Shown here piece by piece: positions 1 through 6,706 of a stretch of 25,075 bases of DNA (positions are counted from its first letter, which is position 1; every line of letters starts with the position of its first letter). Source of the stretch: Actinomycetales bacterium (lineage in GTDB: Bacteria > Actinomycetota > Actinomycetes > Actinomycetales > BWSM-131). Both the position numbers and the translations under genes were made by a program. Below the pieces are notes generated by a model. That model worked only from the letters and a program-made list of their open reading frames with translations, was not told the DNA's origin and searched no databases. The DNA lies in NCBI GenBank assembly GCA_030149025.1, contig JASBSH010000111.1, positions 1-25,075 of the forward strand, written 5' to 3'.

Positions 1-155
1 TCCTCACCCTCGCCGGCGGCAAGCTGCGCCGGACCGTTGTGAGGCACCGCGCTGCCGGGTGCGTCGCCGAGTCTGGGCTCCGGGTACCAGGTGTCCAGCA
101 CCGTCCCGTCAGCGGCGAACGTGGCGAGCCCGTATCCCCAAGCAGTCCGCGTCAT
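1..155 (-). CDS. dapD: DapD, tetrahydrodipicolinate N-succinyltransferase, N-terminal part (runs off left edge)
   Basis: About 51 codons are visible, from an ATG at 155. The protein opens MTRTAWGYGLATFAADG and continues TVLDTWYPEPRLGDAP, which is the N-terminal signature of actinobacterial DapD. DapD succinylates tetrahydrodipicolinate in the succinylase branch of the lysine/meso-diaminopimelate pathway in the cytoplasm. The divergent dapE at 1668, the later desuccinylase of the same pathway, supports the call. There is no Shine-Dalgarno sequence before the ATG, but a TACCCT -10-like box lies 7 nt upstream, so a leaderless transcript is likely. The rest of the gene, including the hexapeptide-repeat domain, is outside the window. 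A decayed second copy of this 5' end lies directly upstream. Confidence 0.82.
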   Translation of the reverse strand, partial: MTRTAWGYGLATFAADGTVLDTWYPEPRLGDAPGSAVPHNGPAQLAAGEGE

Positions 156-162
156 GCAGGAA

Positions 163-168
163 AGGGTA
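163..168 (-). promoter_or_regulatory. Putative -10 box for dapD (leaderless)
   Basis: TACCCT on the minus strand fits TAnnnT and is followed by 7 nt and then the dapD ATG, so transcription would start at or next to the start codon. No convincing -35 is seen. The box sits just after the end of the degenerate dapD copy. Confidence 0.4.
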
Positions 169-169
169 T

Positions 170-283
170 GGGGCCGCTGTGCGGTACGGCGCTGGCGGGC
201 GCGGGCCCAGCTGCCGCTCGGGTTACCAGGTGTCCAGCACAGACTCGTTCCGCTGCGAAGGTGGCGAGCGGGTTACGAGCCAT
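170..283 (-). pseudogene. Degenerate partial duplicate of the dapD 5' end
   Basis: Read on the minus strand from an ATG at 283, this stretch repeats the first ~110 bp of dapD with scattered substitutions and small indels. The matching blocks are CTCGCCAC, GTGCTGGACACCTGG and AGCGC.GT.CC.CAC (near-identical), in the same order and at nearly the same spacing as in the intact gene at 155. Indels break the frame, so no DapD-like protein is encoded. It lies directly between the broken aminoglycoside-nucleotidyltransferase-like gene and the intact dapD start. The best reading is a fossil of a second dapD 5' end left when accessory DNA entered between dapD and dapE. Confidence 0.68.
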
Positions 284-963
284 TCAGGTGTAGGTGCCAC
301 GGGTGTGTTGGGGCAGTGAGTTCGAGGGCGTTGACCAGCCACTGGCGTTGCGCCGGGGATAGCGCGTCGCGGACTGCGTAGAAGTCCGCCTCGTCCCGAG
401 CGCGCGGCGGTGCGCTCTTGTAGAGCAGCTGCACCTCGGGCGCTAGAACAGGACACCCGTGTCGCGAGGCTGGCCCGAATAGGCTCTGCACCGTCCGGCG
501 CACCCGCGTGTCACGCCGGTACACCCACCACCTGCCGGCAGCATCGCCTTCGTTGGTGTCGTGGGAGTCGGCCACGTCGTCGATCATCAGCTGCAGTTGC
601 CAAGGGTCCGCCGGGCTAGCGCGCGCCCCACACATCATGGACCCGAGGAGGCAGCACCTCTCCCGGTCGCCATGGGCGCAGGATCCCCGGCGGGTCGGCG
701 GCGTGCAAGTCCCACCCCTTGATGCAGCTCCGGATTTTATGCAGGTCGGGTCTCAGTCCCAGCACGTCGATGTCGCCGTGAGGCCGAGTCTGTCGGCCGA
801 GGTGCAAGTCGATCGCCCAGCCGCCGGCGATCCACCATTGAACCGCTGCGGTGGACAGCAGTCCCGCGACTGCCCGCACGTCCAAGGGTTCCCACCGCCC
901 CAACTGCTGCCCCATCAGGGCATCCTGCCCGACATTGCGCCTCGCCAGCCTCTCACCTCTCAA
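273..963 (-). pseudogene. Frameshifted aminoglycoside-2''-adenylyltransferase-like nucleotidyltransferase
   Basis: Two overlapping minus-strand frames together make one protein. The upstream frame (963-616; TTG start, or ATG at 915) carries WWIAGGWAIDL, HLGRQTRPHGDIDV and the end VHDVWGAR, typical of the N-terminal nucleotidyltransferase core of the Aminoglyc_resit family (GGWA and the acidic DIDV motif). The downstream frame (638-273) carries ASPADPWQLQLMIDD, VYRRDTRVRR and VLAPEVQLLYKSAPPR, the C-terminal half of the same family. The break is at about 618-630 inside a GC-alternating run (GGGGCGCGCGC), where a one-base slip moves the frame into a TAG. Family members transfer nucleotides to small substrates, and some confer aminoglycoside resistance. 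This copy is probably inactive unless the slip is a sequencing error. Confidence 0.75.
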
Positions 964-990
964 CTGAAAGGGGGCCGGGCATGCAGGCTC

Positions 991-1236
991 TCAGTCGTCG
1001 CCAAACCTCTGCTGCGCAGCTTGCCGCGTGATGTCGAGTGCCGCGCCAATGACGGTCCAGGAGTCGCCCGCCTGACGTGCCGCCCTAACGGCGTCATGCA
1101 ACTCCTGGTCGGCGGCTGCGAGGCCACGCCTCGCGGCCAGGATCCGGCGGAAGGACGCCGCGTCCCGTGCCGGGTGAGTGGACGGGTCGATGTGATCCAA
1201 GCCGGTGCCGTCATTGTTGGTCTTCACGTTGGCCAT
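991..1236 (-). CDS. Small HTH-containing protein, putative antitoxin partner
   Basis: The protein has 81 residues if started at the ATG at 1236, which has AGGTG about 6 nt upstream; a GTG three codons earlier directly abuts the upstream stop. The C-terminal half (DAVRAARQAGDSWTVIGAAL then DITRQAAQQRFG) is the sigma-like helix-turn-helix seen in many short actinobacterial proteins. The basic N-terminal half (HPARDAASFRRILAARRGLA) is also typical of that group. It starts at or within a few bases of the stop of the upstream small gene, so the two are one transcript. The context suggests a DNA-binding antitoxin that represses its own operon. This role is inferred from pairing and size, not shown. 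Confidence 0.7.
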   Translation of the reverse strand: MANVKTNNDGTGLDHIDPSTHPARDAASFRRILAARRGLAAADQELHDAVRAARQAGDSWTVIGAALDITRQAAQQRFGDD

Positions 1237-1245
1237 GAAGTTCAC

Positions 1246-1482
1246 CTATCTCAAGTAGTCGAAGAATTTCGCTCGTAGCCGGTCGGCGTGGATGATGCGG
1301 GTGGGTTGAGCAGCAGTAACCGCGACCAGTTCCAACAGGCGGCCGTGGCTGTCGGGACCGATCACGAGTAGCCGGTCCTCGCCGCGGTACTCGTACTCCA
1401 CCAAACGGATGGCATTCGTCCATGCATGCTCGATGTCAGCGGCGTCGATCCCGTGTTTCAGGGCCGATCGCACCACCTGCAC
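1246..1482 (-). CDS. Small putative toxin-like protein, first gene of a TA-like operon
   Basis: The reading frame contains SALKHGIDAADIEHAW, EYRGEDRLLVIGPDSHGRLL and HADRLRAKFFDYLR. This pattern matches a widespread family of ~80-residue proteins with a BrnT/RelE-like look: HGI start region, beta strands with D/H residues, and an end near K-F-x-D-Y-L. I chose the GTG at 1482 (78 aa) because a consensus promoter places the transcript start at or one base before it, giving a leaderless mRNA. An ATG at 1509 (87 aa) is the alternative, but it would lie between the -35 and -10 boxes. The next gene begins right at its stop. RNase-type toxicity is inference only. Confidence 0.62.
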   Translation of the reverse strand: MQVVRSALKHGIDAADIEHAWTNAIRLVEYEYRGEDRLLVIGPDSHGRLLELVAVTAAQPTRIIHADRLRAKFFDYLR

Positions 1483-1489
1483 AATGTCA

Positions 1490-1518
1490 AGGCTAGATTG
1501 ACATGCCATCCCTGTCAA
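1490..1518 (-). promoter_or_regulatory. Consensus sigma70-type promoter of the TA-like operon
   Basis: Minus strand: a perfect -35 TTGACA at 1518-1513, a 17-bp spacer, and -10 TAGCCT at 1495-1490. The predicted start falls at 1483/1482, on the GTG of the small toxin-like gene. A second TTGACA follows at 1488-1483 but has no -10 at the right distance. Confidence 0.65.
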
Positions 1519-1667
1519 GCACCGGTTGACGCCTCCGTGCCGGGAACGCATCGGGAAGAGGACTCTCTCGCCCGGGGCTCGACTCGCACAGCCGAGTTCG
1601 GGCATCTGAGGTTCGACCAGCAGCCGCCATCGGGTGCGTGTCGGCGTCCGCTGCTTGAATCGGGCGC

Positions 1668-2795
1668 GTGAGCAACGACGCCGGCACCAGCCCATCGCCC
1701 TCCGCCCCTCGCCTCGACCTCCACGGCGACGTGGTGGAGCTGACCCGAGCGCTGTGCGACATCCAGTCCGTGAGCGGCGAGGAGAAACCGATCGCCGACG
1801 CGATCGAGAGCGCACTGGCGCAGCTGCCGCACCTCGAGGTCCTCCGTGACGGGGACGCCGTCATGGCGCGCACCAGCCTCGGCCGGGCGGAGCGGGTCGT
1901 GGTCGCCGGCCACATCGACACGGTTCCGATCGGACGGCGCGAGGACGGCATGCCGAACTTCCCCACCTGGACGACCGGGGAGGGCGCCGACGCGGTGCTG
2001 CACGGCCGCGGGACGGTCGACATGAAGGGAGGTGTCGCCGTCCAGCTGTCCGTCGCCGCGCAGGTGACCGAGCCGGTTCGTGACGTCACCTGGGTGTTCT
2101 ACGACGCCGAGGAGGTCGAGTCCGAGCGCAACGGGCTCGGCCGCCTCGTCCGCAACCACCCGGACTGGCTGCAGGCGGACTTCGCCGTGCTGTGCGAGCC
2201 GACCAACGGCATCGTCGAGGGCGGCTGCAACGGCACGATGCGGGTGGAGGTCCGGGTCTCCGGCGTCGCCGCGCACTCCGCGCGGGCCTGGATGGGGGTC
2301 AACGCGGTCCACGAGGCGGGCAGGGTGCTGAACCGCCTGATCGCGTACGAGCCGCAGGAGGTCGAGGTCGACGGGCTCGCCTACCGCGAGTCGCTGAGCG
2401 CCGTCGGCATTCGCGGTGGGGTCGCGGGCAACGTCATCCCGGACGCGTGCGTCGTGGCGGTGAACTACCGGTTCGCCCCGAGCAAGGACGTCGAGGACGC
2501 CAAGCAGCACTTGCGCGAGCTGTTCGACGGCTACGAGGTCACGGTCACGGACGCCAGCCCGGGTGCGCGGCCAGGGCTGGACCACCCCGCGGCGGCGGCG
2601 TTCGTCGCCCTCGTCGGCGGGGAACCGCGACCCAAGTACGGATGGACCGACGTCTCCCGTTTCTCGGCCATGGGGGTTCCTGCCGTCAACTTCGGCCCCG
2701 GCGACCCGCTGCTCGCCCACAAGGACGACGAGCACTGCCCCACCGGGCAGATCCGGACGACGGCACGCGCGCTCGCGGCCTGGCTCGCCGGGTGA
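1668..2795 (+). CDS. dapE: Succinyl-diaminopimelate desuccinylase
   Basis: This 375-residue M20-family metallopeptidase-fold enzyme releases succinate from N-succinyl-LL-diaminopimelate in lysine and peptidoglycan-precursor synthesis. Metal and catalytic motifs are in order: VVAGHIDTVP (His82, Asp84), GRGTVDMKGG (Asp118), FYDAEEVE (catalytic Glu148 and metal Glu149), a dimerisation-domain HSARAWMG, and LAHKDDEHC near the C-terminus with the last metal His. Length is normal for actinobacterial DapE. The GTG start gives MSNDAGTSPS, a short flexible leader before the fold. No clear Shine-Dalgarno precedes it, so the start could be leaderless. It diverges from dapD, with accessory genes between them. 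Confidence 0.95.
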   Translation: MSNDAGTSPSPSAPRLDLHGDVVELTRALCDIQSVSGEEKPIADAIESALAQLPHLEVLRDGDAVMARTSLGRAERVVVAGHIDTVPIGRREDGMPNFPTWTTGEGADAVLHGRGTVDMKGGVAVQLSVAAQVTEPVRDVTWVFYDAEEVESERNGLGRLVRNHPDWLQADFAVLCEPTNGIVEGGCNGTMRVEVRVSGVAAHSARAWMGVNAVHEAGRVLNRLIAYEPQEVEVDGLAYRESLSAVGIRGGVAGNVIPDACVVAVNYRFAPSKDVEDAKQHLRELFDGYEVTVTDASPGARPGLDHPAAAAFVALVGGEPRPKYGWTDVSRFSAMGVPAVNFGPGDPLLAHKDDEHCPTGQIRTTARALAAWLAG

Positions 2796-2858
2796 GCCAC
2801 GGGACAGACGACGAACGCCACGGGCCTGACCTGCGAAGACGCTTCCTGGAGGTAGCGC

Positions 2859-3464
2859 ATGATAGTGATCTGCTTGTTCGGATCCGCCAGCAAGACGATC
2901 GATGAGGCGAACCTGGAGGTTGCCCGGGCTGCTGGTGACGGCATCGCGAAACGGGGTCACACCCTGGTGTATGGCGGAGGAGGGCAGTCCGTGATGGGCG
3001 CCGCAGAGGCGGCTGCGAGAGCCGCTGGGGGGCGGACGGTCGGCGTCATCCCGGAGGCTCTCATCGAGGTCGAGAAGCCGCCTGCGGACCTCACGGAACT
3101 CATCGTCACACCCGACATGCGATCCCGGAAGAAGGCGATGGACGAGCGCTCCGATGCCTTCCTGGTGCTTCCCGGTGGCATCGGGACCCTTGAAGAGTTG
3201 TTCGAGATCTGGGTGGCTCGCACCATCGGCCTGCACGCCAAGCCTTTGGCGATCTTGGACGGAGCGGGCCACTACTCGGGGCTGCGTCGTTGGCTGGAGG
3301 AGATCGTGGAGCAAGGCTTCGCCTCCCCCCTCATTTGGGATGCCATACGGTGGACAGCGGACGTCGACGCTGCCCTCGATTGGCTCGAGACGGCTCCGCG
3401 GGAGCGCATCCTGCTGCCGTCCTCGGAGGTTGCGGGGAAGTTCGCTGATTGGCCGACCGGTTAG
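2859..3464 (+). CDS. LOG-family protein (cytokinin riboside 5'-monophosphate phosphoribohydrolase type)
   Basis: This 201-residue protein shows the LOG Rossmann fold signature: VYGGGGQSVMGAAEAA, DMRSRKKAMDE (87-97) and LPGGIGTLEELFE (104-116). The PGGxGTxEE motif binds the nucleotide phosphate and supplies the catalytic Glu. Family members release free bases from nucleoside 5'-monophosphates; older databases call them lysine decarboxylases, without support. GGAGG sits 6 nt before the ATG. The gene follows dapE by 63 bp, as Rv1205 lies near dapE in M. tuberculosis. Its TAG overlaps the stop of the convergent broken channel gene. Confidence 0.9.
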   Translation: MIVICLFGSASKTIDEANLEVARAAGDGIAKRGHTLVYGGGGQSVMGAAEAAARAAGGRTVGVIPEALIEVEKPPADLTELIVTPDMRSRKKAMDERSDAFLVLPGGIGTLEELFEIWVARTIGLHAKPLAILDGAGHYSGLRRWLEEIVEQGFASPLIWDAIRWTADVDAALDWLETAPRERILLPSSEVAGKFADWPTG

Positions 3465-3815
3465 GCGTCAGCGACGCCGTGGGCGGCGATGTAGCGCTCG
3501 GCCCGGCGGTCGGGGACGAGCCACGTGAGCGCCACGATCGCGTCGACGGTTGTGCCGAGCCAGCGGGCGAGGAGCGTCGCGAGGATGCCGGCGACATAGA
3601 TCGGCGGGCTCGACTTCGCCTTGAGGTCGCGCCCCGGGGCAGGTCGCGGGCGGGCCGCCGCGGCCCTGGTGGTGCTCGATCGTGGTCTGCAGGATGAAGT
3701 ACGTGATCGCGCAGAGCAGCAGGTTGGCGCCATACGTGACGACCCGGGTGGGCGCGAAGCCCTGCTCCTCCATCCACGCCGTGGTGAAGGACAGCAGCGA
3801 AGGCCAGGGCTGCGA
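3461..3815 (-). pseudogene. C-terminal remnant of a TMEM175/DUF1211-type potassium channel gene
   Basis: Two minus-strand frames join into one membrane protein. The first reads WPSLLSFTTAWMEEQGFAPT, VVTYGANLLLCAITYFILQ. The second reads SSPPIYVAGILATLLARWLG, then TVDAIVALTWLVPDRRAERY. FTTAWM.E..FAP, a YFILQ helix and the closing VPDRR.ER are characteristic of the second half of bacterial TMEM175-like channels. A frameshift lies at about 3625-3665 in a GC-rich run, and the N-terminal half with the pore FSD motif is absent. The break on the 5' side is near the end of the HTH gene at 3864, so the AbiEii/HTH cassette may have replaced the missing half. The stop overlaps the stop of the LOG gene. 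Non-functional. Confidence 0.7.
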
Positions 3816-3863
3816 GGAGCCGGGCGGTCGCCGAGAGCGGTGGCACTTCGAGGGGCGGACCGC

Positions 3864-4313
3864 TCAGGAGCGCTCGGCCTCGAGGCGCTCGGTAGTACGG
3901 CGCATCCGCAGCAGGAGGGCAGCCGACGGCGTCACGCGACACGAGCGATAGGTCGACATTCGCGAAGCGGAGGTGCCGATACGCTCCGCGAAGGCTGCCA
4001 GCGTCAGCCCCGAGCGGCGGACCAGGTCATCGACCTCCCGCGCCACAGCGGCCCGCTCGTCGCACTCGGTCTCCGAGCGAGCGGCGGTGATCGCCCGTTC
4101 CAAAAGTGCAGTTAGGCCGGGCGGACGCTGATAGCTGAGCACCTCTTCAACCTGCCGCGCGACCGGACCCCATGGGTCCCGACGGATCTCCCGCGTGAGG
4201 ATCGCCCAGTCCCTGATCGAGCCGCGCTCGATCGTCGCGGCGATCGCCTCGTACGGCCAGGCGCGGACCGGCGTGCGCGGTGGAACGTCGACGTTGCGGA
4301 AGGCCACACTCAT
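3864..4313 (-). CDS. XRE-type HTH protein, putative antitoxin of an AbiEii-like pair
   Basis: 149 residues from the ATG at 4313, which overlaps the TGA of the upstream gene (ATGA) and has GGAGGAG just before it. The N-terminal region (SVAFRNVDVPPRTPVRAWPY, then IRRDPWGPVARQVEEVLSY) is a conserved module of unknown role. Residues from about 100 on (LVRRSGLTLAAFAERIGTSA, then SRMSTYRSCRVTPSAALLLR) form a clear XRE helix-turn-helix. This architecture is common in actinobacteria beside nucleotidyltransferase genes. Tight translational coupling and the order toxin-like then HTH suggest an antitoxin and operon repressor. The pairing is seen; the antitoxin role is inferred. Confidence 0.82.
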   Translation of the reverse strand: MSVAFRNVDVPPRTPVRAWPYEAIAATIERGSIRDWAILTREIRRDPWGPVARQVEEVLSYQRPPGLTALLERAITAARSETECDERAAVAREVDDLVRRSGLTLAAFAERIGTSASRMSTYRSCRVTPSAALLLRMRRTTERLEAERS

Positions 4314-5005
4314 GACTCCTCCACGACACGGAGGAGCCCATCCGCTAGTTGGTGGCACACGTCGGTCACCGCTGCCCAGTCATGCCATCGCTTGTCGAGG
4401 CCCTTGTAGGCGCTCAACTGCTTCGTCACCCGAACGTCGCGTGGCTGAGGCTCCGCGAGGCGCTGGACCAGCACCGTCAGGACGGAGTCGGGCTCGTTGC
4501 TTCGGTCGCGGTAGTAGTCGTCGATCTTGGCCAGCACCGTGGTGGCGGTCGGCGCGCCCAATCTGTGAGCCAGAGCCACCGTGTCGAGGTAGTCGCGCGT
4601 GGCGTTGCGCTGGACGACGAGATACGCCTTGACCCGCAGCATCTCCTCCAGGGTCGGCACGACGACAGAACCGTTGTCCGGGATCGGATGCTCTTCCGTC
4701 TCCAACGGACGGGTGCGGCGCAACTGTCGGAGGCCCGCTTCGATGCCGTCCAGGGAGCCAAGCAGGGTGAGTGGCGGCGTGCTCGCACGGACGCTCGTGA
4801 CCCAGCCATCCGATGCCTCGACCGCCTCCAGCACGGCGCCATACCGGTCTGCCAAATCGGAAAGCACATGATCGTGGTCGAAGGACACACGATGGTGGGC
4901 ATGGAGTGCCGCCGCCGTTCCGCCGACCAGGACAGCGTCGGGAACAAGCTCCTGCAGCTTGGCTGCGGATCGGAGCACGTCGCTGAGGCGGTTGAGCGTC
5001 GCCAT
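4310..5005 (-). CDS. AbiEii/AbiGii-like nucleotidyltransferase, putative toxin
   Basis: 231 residues. The N-terminus has the nucleotidyltransferase core: VLVGGTAAALHAHH followed by RVSFDHDHV, where GG and the Asp-x-Asp pair are the family's phosphate and metal motifs. A later block, VPTLEEMLRVKAYLVVQRNA then TRDYLDTVALAHRL, is typical of AbiEii-like proteins, which carry a Lys and an R-D-Y/D stretch there. AbiEii proteins are toxins of type IV toxin-antitoxin / abortive-infection systems and transfer nucleotides to targets such as tRNA. The downstream HTH gene overlaps by 4 bp. A promoter with the -10 ending 6 nt before the ATG indicates leaderless translation. Substrate unknown. Confidence 0.82.
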   Translation of the reverse strand: MATLNRLSDVLRSAAKLQELVPDAVLVGGTAAALHAHHRVSFDHDHVLSDLADRYGAVLEAVEASDGWVTSVRASTPPLTLLGSLDGIEAGLRQLRRTRPLETEEHPIPDNGSVVVPTLEEMLRVKAYLVVQRNATRDYLDTVALAHRLGAPTATTVLAKIDDYYRDRSNEPDSVLTVLVQRLAEPQPRDVRVTKQLSAYKGLDKRWHDWAAVTDVCHQLADGLLRVVEES

Positions 5006-5284
5006 GCGAGCATCGTATCAGAACCGATATGCCGGTCACCGAATCCGCTTCGGCGGTGGGCGGTGGTCACGTCATGGCGCGCTGTGGGGATATCGGCAGC
5101 ATCACCCGCGGTCGGCTCTTGACGCCGAGCTGGCTGTTCAGCGGCTGAGACCGCGTCACCTGTCGGCCTTGCTTGCTCTCAACGCGGCGACGACGTGACC
5201 ACGGACCACGGCGAATGGGAGCGATCATCATCGCCACGAGTGACGTTTCGGCCTTCAACGTGATCAACGCGAGCGCCCTCATCT
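5006..5284. other. Intergenic region with no recognised gene
   Basis: Apart from the promoter and palindrome at its left end, I see no convincing coding signal: the open frames on both strands lack family-like motifs and good ribosome sites. It presumably carries the promoter of the gene at 5288, but no clear -35/-10 pair was found. Confidence 0.45.
5012..5039 (-). promoter_or_regulatory. Promoter with overlapping palindrome for the AbiEii/HTH operon
   Basis: Minus strand: -35 GTGACC (5039-5034), 16-bp spacer, -10 TACGAT (5017-5012), then 6 nt to the ATG at 5005. An imperfect 14-bp palindrome, ACCGGCATATCGGT (5036-5023), fills most of the spacer and overlaps the -35 box, a fitting place for an autoregulatory operator bound by the operon's HTH protein. 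Confidence 0.55.
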
Positions 5285-5287
5285 GTG

Positions 5288-5680
5288 ATGAGCCCGTTTC
5301 GTCGTCTTGTCCGGCGGGCCGAGACGGCCGAAGAGGCGTCTTCACCCGAGCGGTGTGCGCAGCTCGTGGACGTCCTTTTGGCTCTGGACACCTCGGACAC
5401 GCTGCCTGACAATCCGATCATGACGGTGAGCCCCGTCCCGGCCGATGGAGCGGTCGTGGTCGGACGCGACAAGGTGGGTCGCGCCCTGCGGATCAGCACC
5501 CACCCCGAGCACTCGCGGATCGTGCTCAGCCTCTGGGACGGGAACCGGTGCATCGGCACCCTGCGCCTCGCGCCGCAGGACGTACCCGACGTGGTGAGGG
5601 CTCTCACCGCCGCAGTCGACCAGGACGGGGACGCCGCAACGCTGACAACGCACTCACCCATCTACGCTGCGGAGGCGTGA
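5288..5680 (+). CDS. Conserved hypothetical protein upstream of folP
   Basis: 130 residues from the ATG at 5288; a GTG lies directly before it. The middle and C-terminal part (VVVGRDKVGRALRISTHPEH, then VLSLWDGNRCIGTLRLAPQD) resembles short actinobacterial hypothetical proteins that end in a GT-x-RLA-x-DV stretch. It predicts a small beta-rich cytoplasmic protein with no membrane segment and no metal motif. Its TGA overlaps the GTG start of folP, so the two genes are probably co-translated. I do not recognise a function. Confidence 0.65.
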   Translation: MSPFRRLVRRAETAEEASSPERCAQLVDVLLALDTSDTLPDNPIMTVSPVPADGAVVVGRDKVGRALRISTHPEHSRIVLSLWDGNRCIGTLRLAPQDVPDVVRALTAAVDQDGDAATLTTHSPIYAAEA

Positions 5681-6585
5681 GCGCCTCGAGCACCGTGCCG
5701 CCGCCGTCGCCGCAGCTACGGCTGCGAGACCGCGACTACCGGGCGGGACACCTGCTCGTGATGGCGATCCTGAACCGCACCCCGGACTCCTTCTACGCCG
5801 GCGCCCGGCAGCTGCAGGACGCCGAGGCGGACGAGGCCGTGGCCCGGGCGGTGGAGGAGGGGGCGGACATCCTCGACGTGGGCGGCGTCAAGGCCGGGCC
5901 CGGCGACGAGGTGGACGAGGCCGAGGAGATCCGCCGCGTCCTGCCGTTCGTGGAGCGGGTGCGGGACCGGCACCCGGACCTGCTGATCAGCGTCGACACC
6001 TGGCGGTCGGGGGTGGCCAAGCGGGTCTGCGCCGCGGGGGCGGACCTGGTCAACGACACCTGGGCCGGCCACGACCCCGGGCTGGTCGAGGTCGCCGCCG
6101 AGTACGGTGCGGGCGTGGTGTGCTCGCACACCGGCGGAGCGGTCCCGCGGACGCGGCCCCATCGGGTGTCCTACGGCACCACGCCGGAAGGGGTCGTCGA
6201 CGACGTGCTGGACACGCTGCGCGAGGCGGCCGCGAGAGCCGTGCGGGCCGGCGTCCACCCCCGGTCCGTCCTGGTGGACCCCACGCACGACTTCGGCAAG
6301 AACACCTGGCACGGTCTCGCGCTGCTGCGTGCCACCGGGCGTCTGGTCGAACTGGGGCACCCGGTGCTGATGGCCTTGTCCCGGAAGGACTTCGTAGGCG
6401 AGACGCTCGACCTGGACGTCGAGGAGCGGCTGGAGGGGACCCTCGCCGCGACCGCCGTCGCCGCCTGGCTCGGTGCGCAGGTGTTCCGCGCGCACGACGT
6501 CCGCGCGACGCGGCGGGTGCTCGACATGGTCGCCAGCATCAGGGGGGAGCGGCCACCGGCCCGGGCGGTGCGCGGGCTGGCCTGA
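5677..6585 (+). CDS. folP2: Dihydropteroate synthase-like protein, FolP2 type
   Basis: 302 residues from a GTG at 5677 that overlaps the upstream stop by 4 bp, with GGAGG immediately before it. The TIM-barrel DHPS pattern is clear: MAILNRTPDSFYAGAR, SVDTWRSGVAKRVCAAGADL, NDTWAG, DPTHDFGKNT, MALSRKDFVGETL and a C-terminal RAHDVRATRRVLDMV. In genuine FolP the loop after the second strand reads GGESTRPG and binds the pterin/pABA site; here it reads GGVKAGPGDE. That change is typical of the FolP2 (Rv1207-like) group, whose mycobacterial member is reported to lack DHPS activity. A folate role is therefore unproven, and a pterin-like ligand is possible. Confidence 0.88.
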   Translation: MSASSTVPPPSPQLRLRDRDYRAGHLLVMAILNRTPDSFYAGARQLQDAEADEAVARAVEEGADILDVGGVKAGPGDEVDEAEEIRRVLPFVERVRDRHPDLLISVDTWRSGVAKRVCAAGADLVNDTWAGHDPGLVEVAAEYGAGVVCSHTGGAVPRTRPHRVSYGTTPEGVVDDVLDTLREAAARAVRAGVHPRSVLVDPTHDFGKNTWHGLALLRATGRLVELGHPVLMALSRKDFVGETLDLDVEERLEGTLAATAVAAWLGAQVFRAHDVRATRRVLDMVASIRGERPPARAVRGLA

Positions 6586-6601
6586 GCGCCGCGGGCCCAA
6601 C

Positions 6602-6689
6602 GAATGCCGCGGAGGCACTCAGCGGCGTACCTAGCGCCGCGGCGGCCCTCCGCACCACACGGTGAACGCCGCGGAGGCACTCAGTGGCG
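6602..6689. repeat. 26-bp direct repeat pair between folP2 and the DivIVA-like gene
   Basis: Copies at 6602-6627 and 6664-6689 share the core GCCGCGGAGGCACTCAG and differ at 2 of 26 positions. Between them lies CCTCCGC, which can pair with GCGGAGG in either copy and so form alternative hairpins. The second copy lies just upstream of the chosen start of the next gene. Confidence 0.75.
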
Positions 6690-6706
6690 CATGGCACGAT
6701 CGCACC

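Noticed and set aside
1515..3314. Long minus-strand open frame (599 codons) opposite dapE
   Set aside because: It is the antisense of dapE and LOG; the translation is low-complexity, His/Arg/Asp-rich and without motifs, as expected from high-GC shadow frames.
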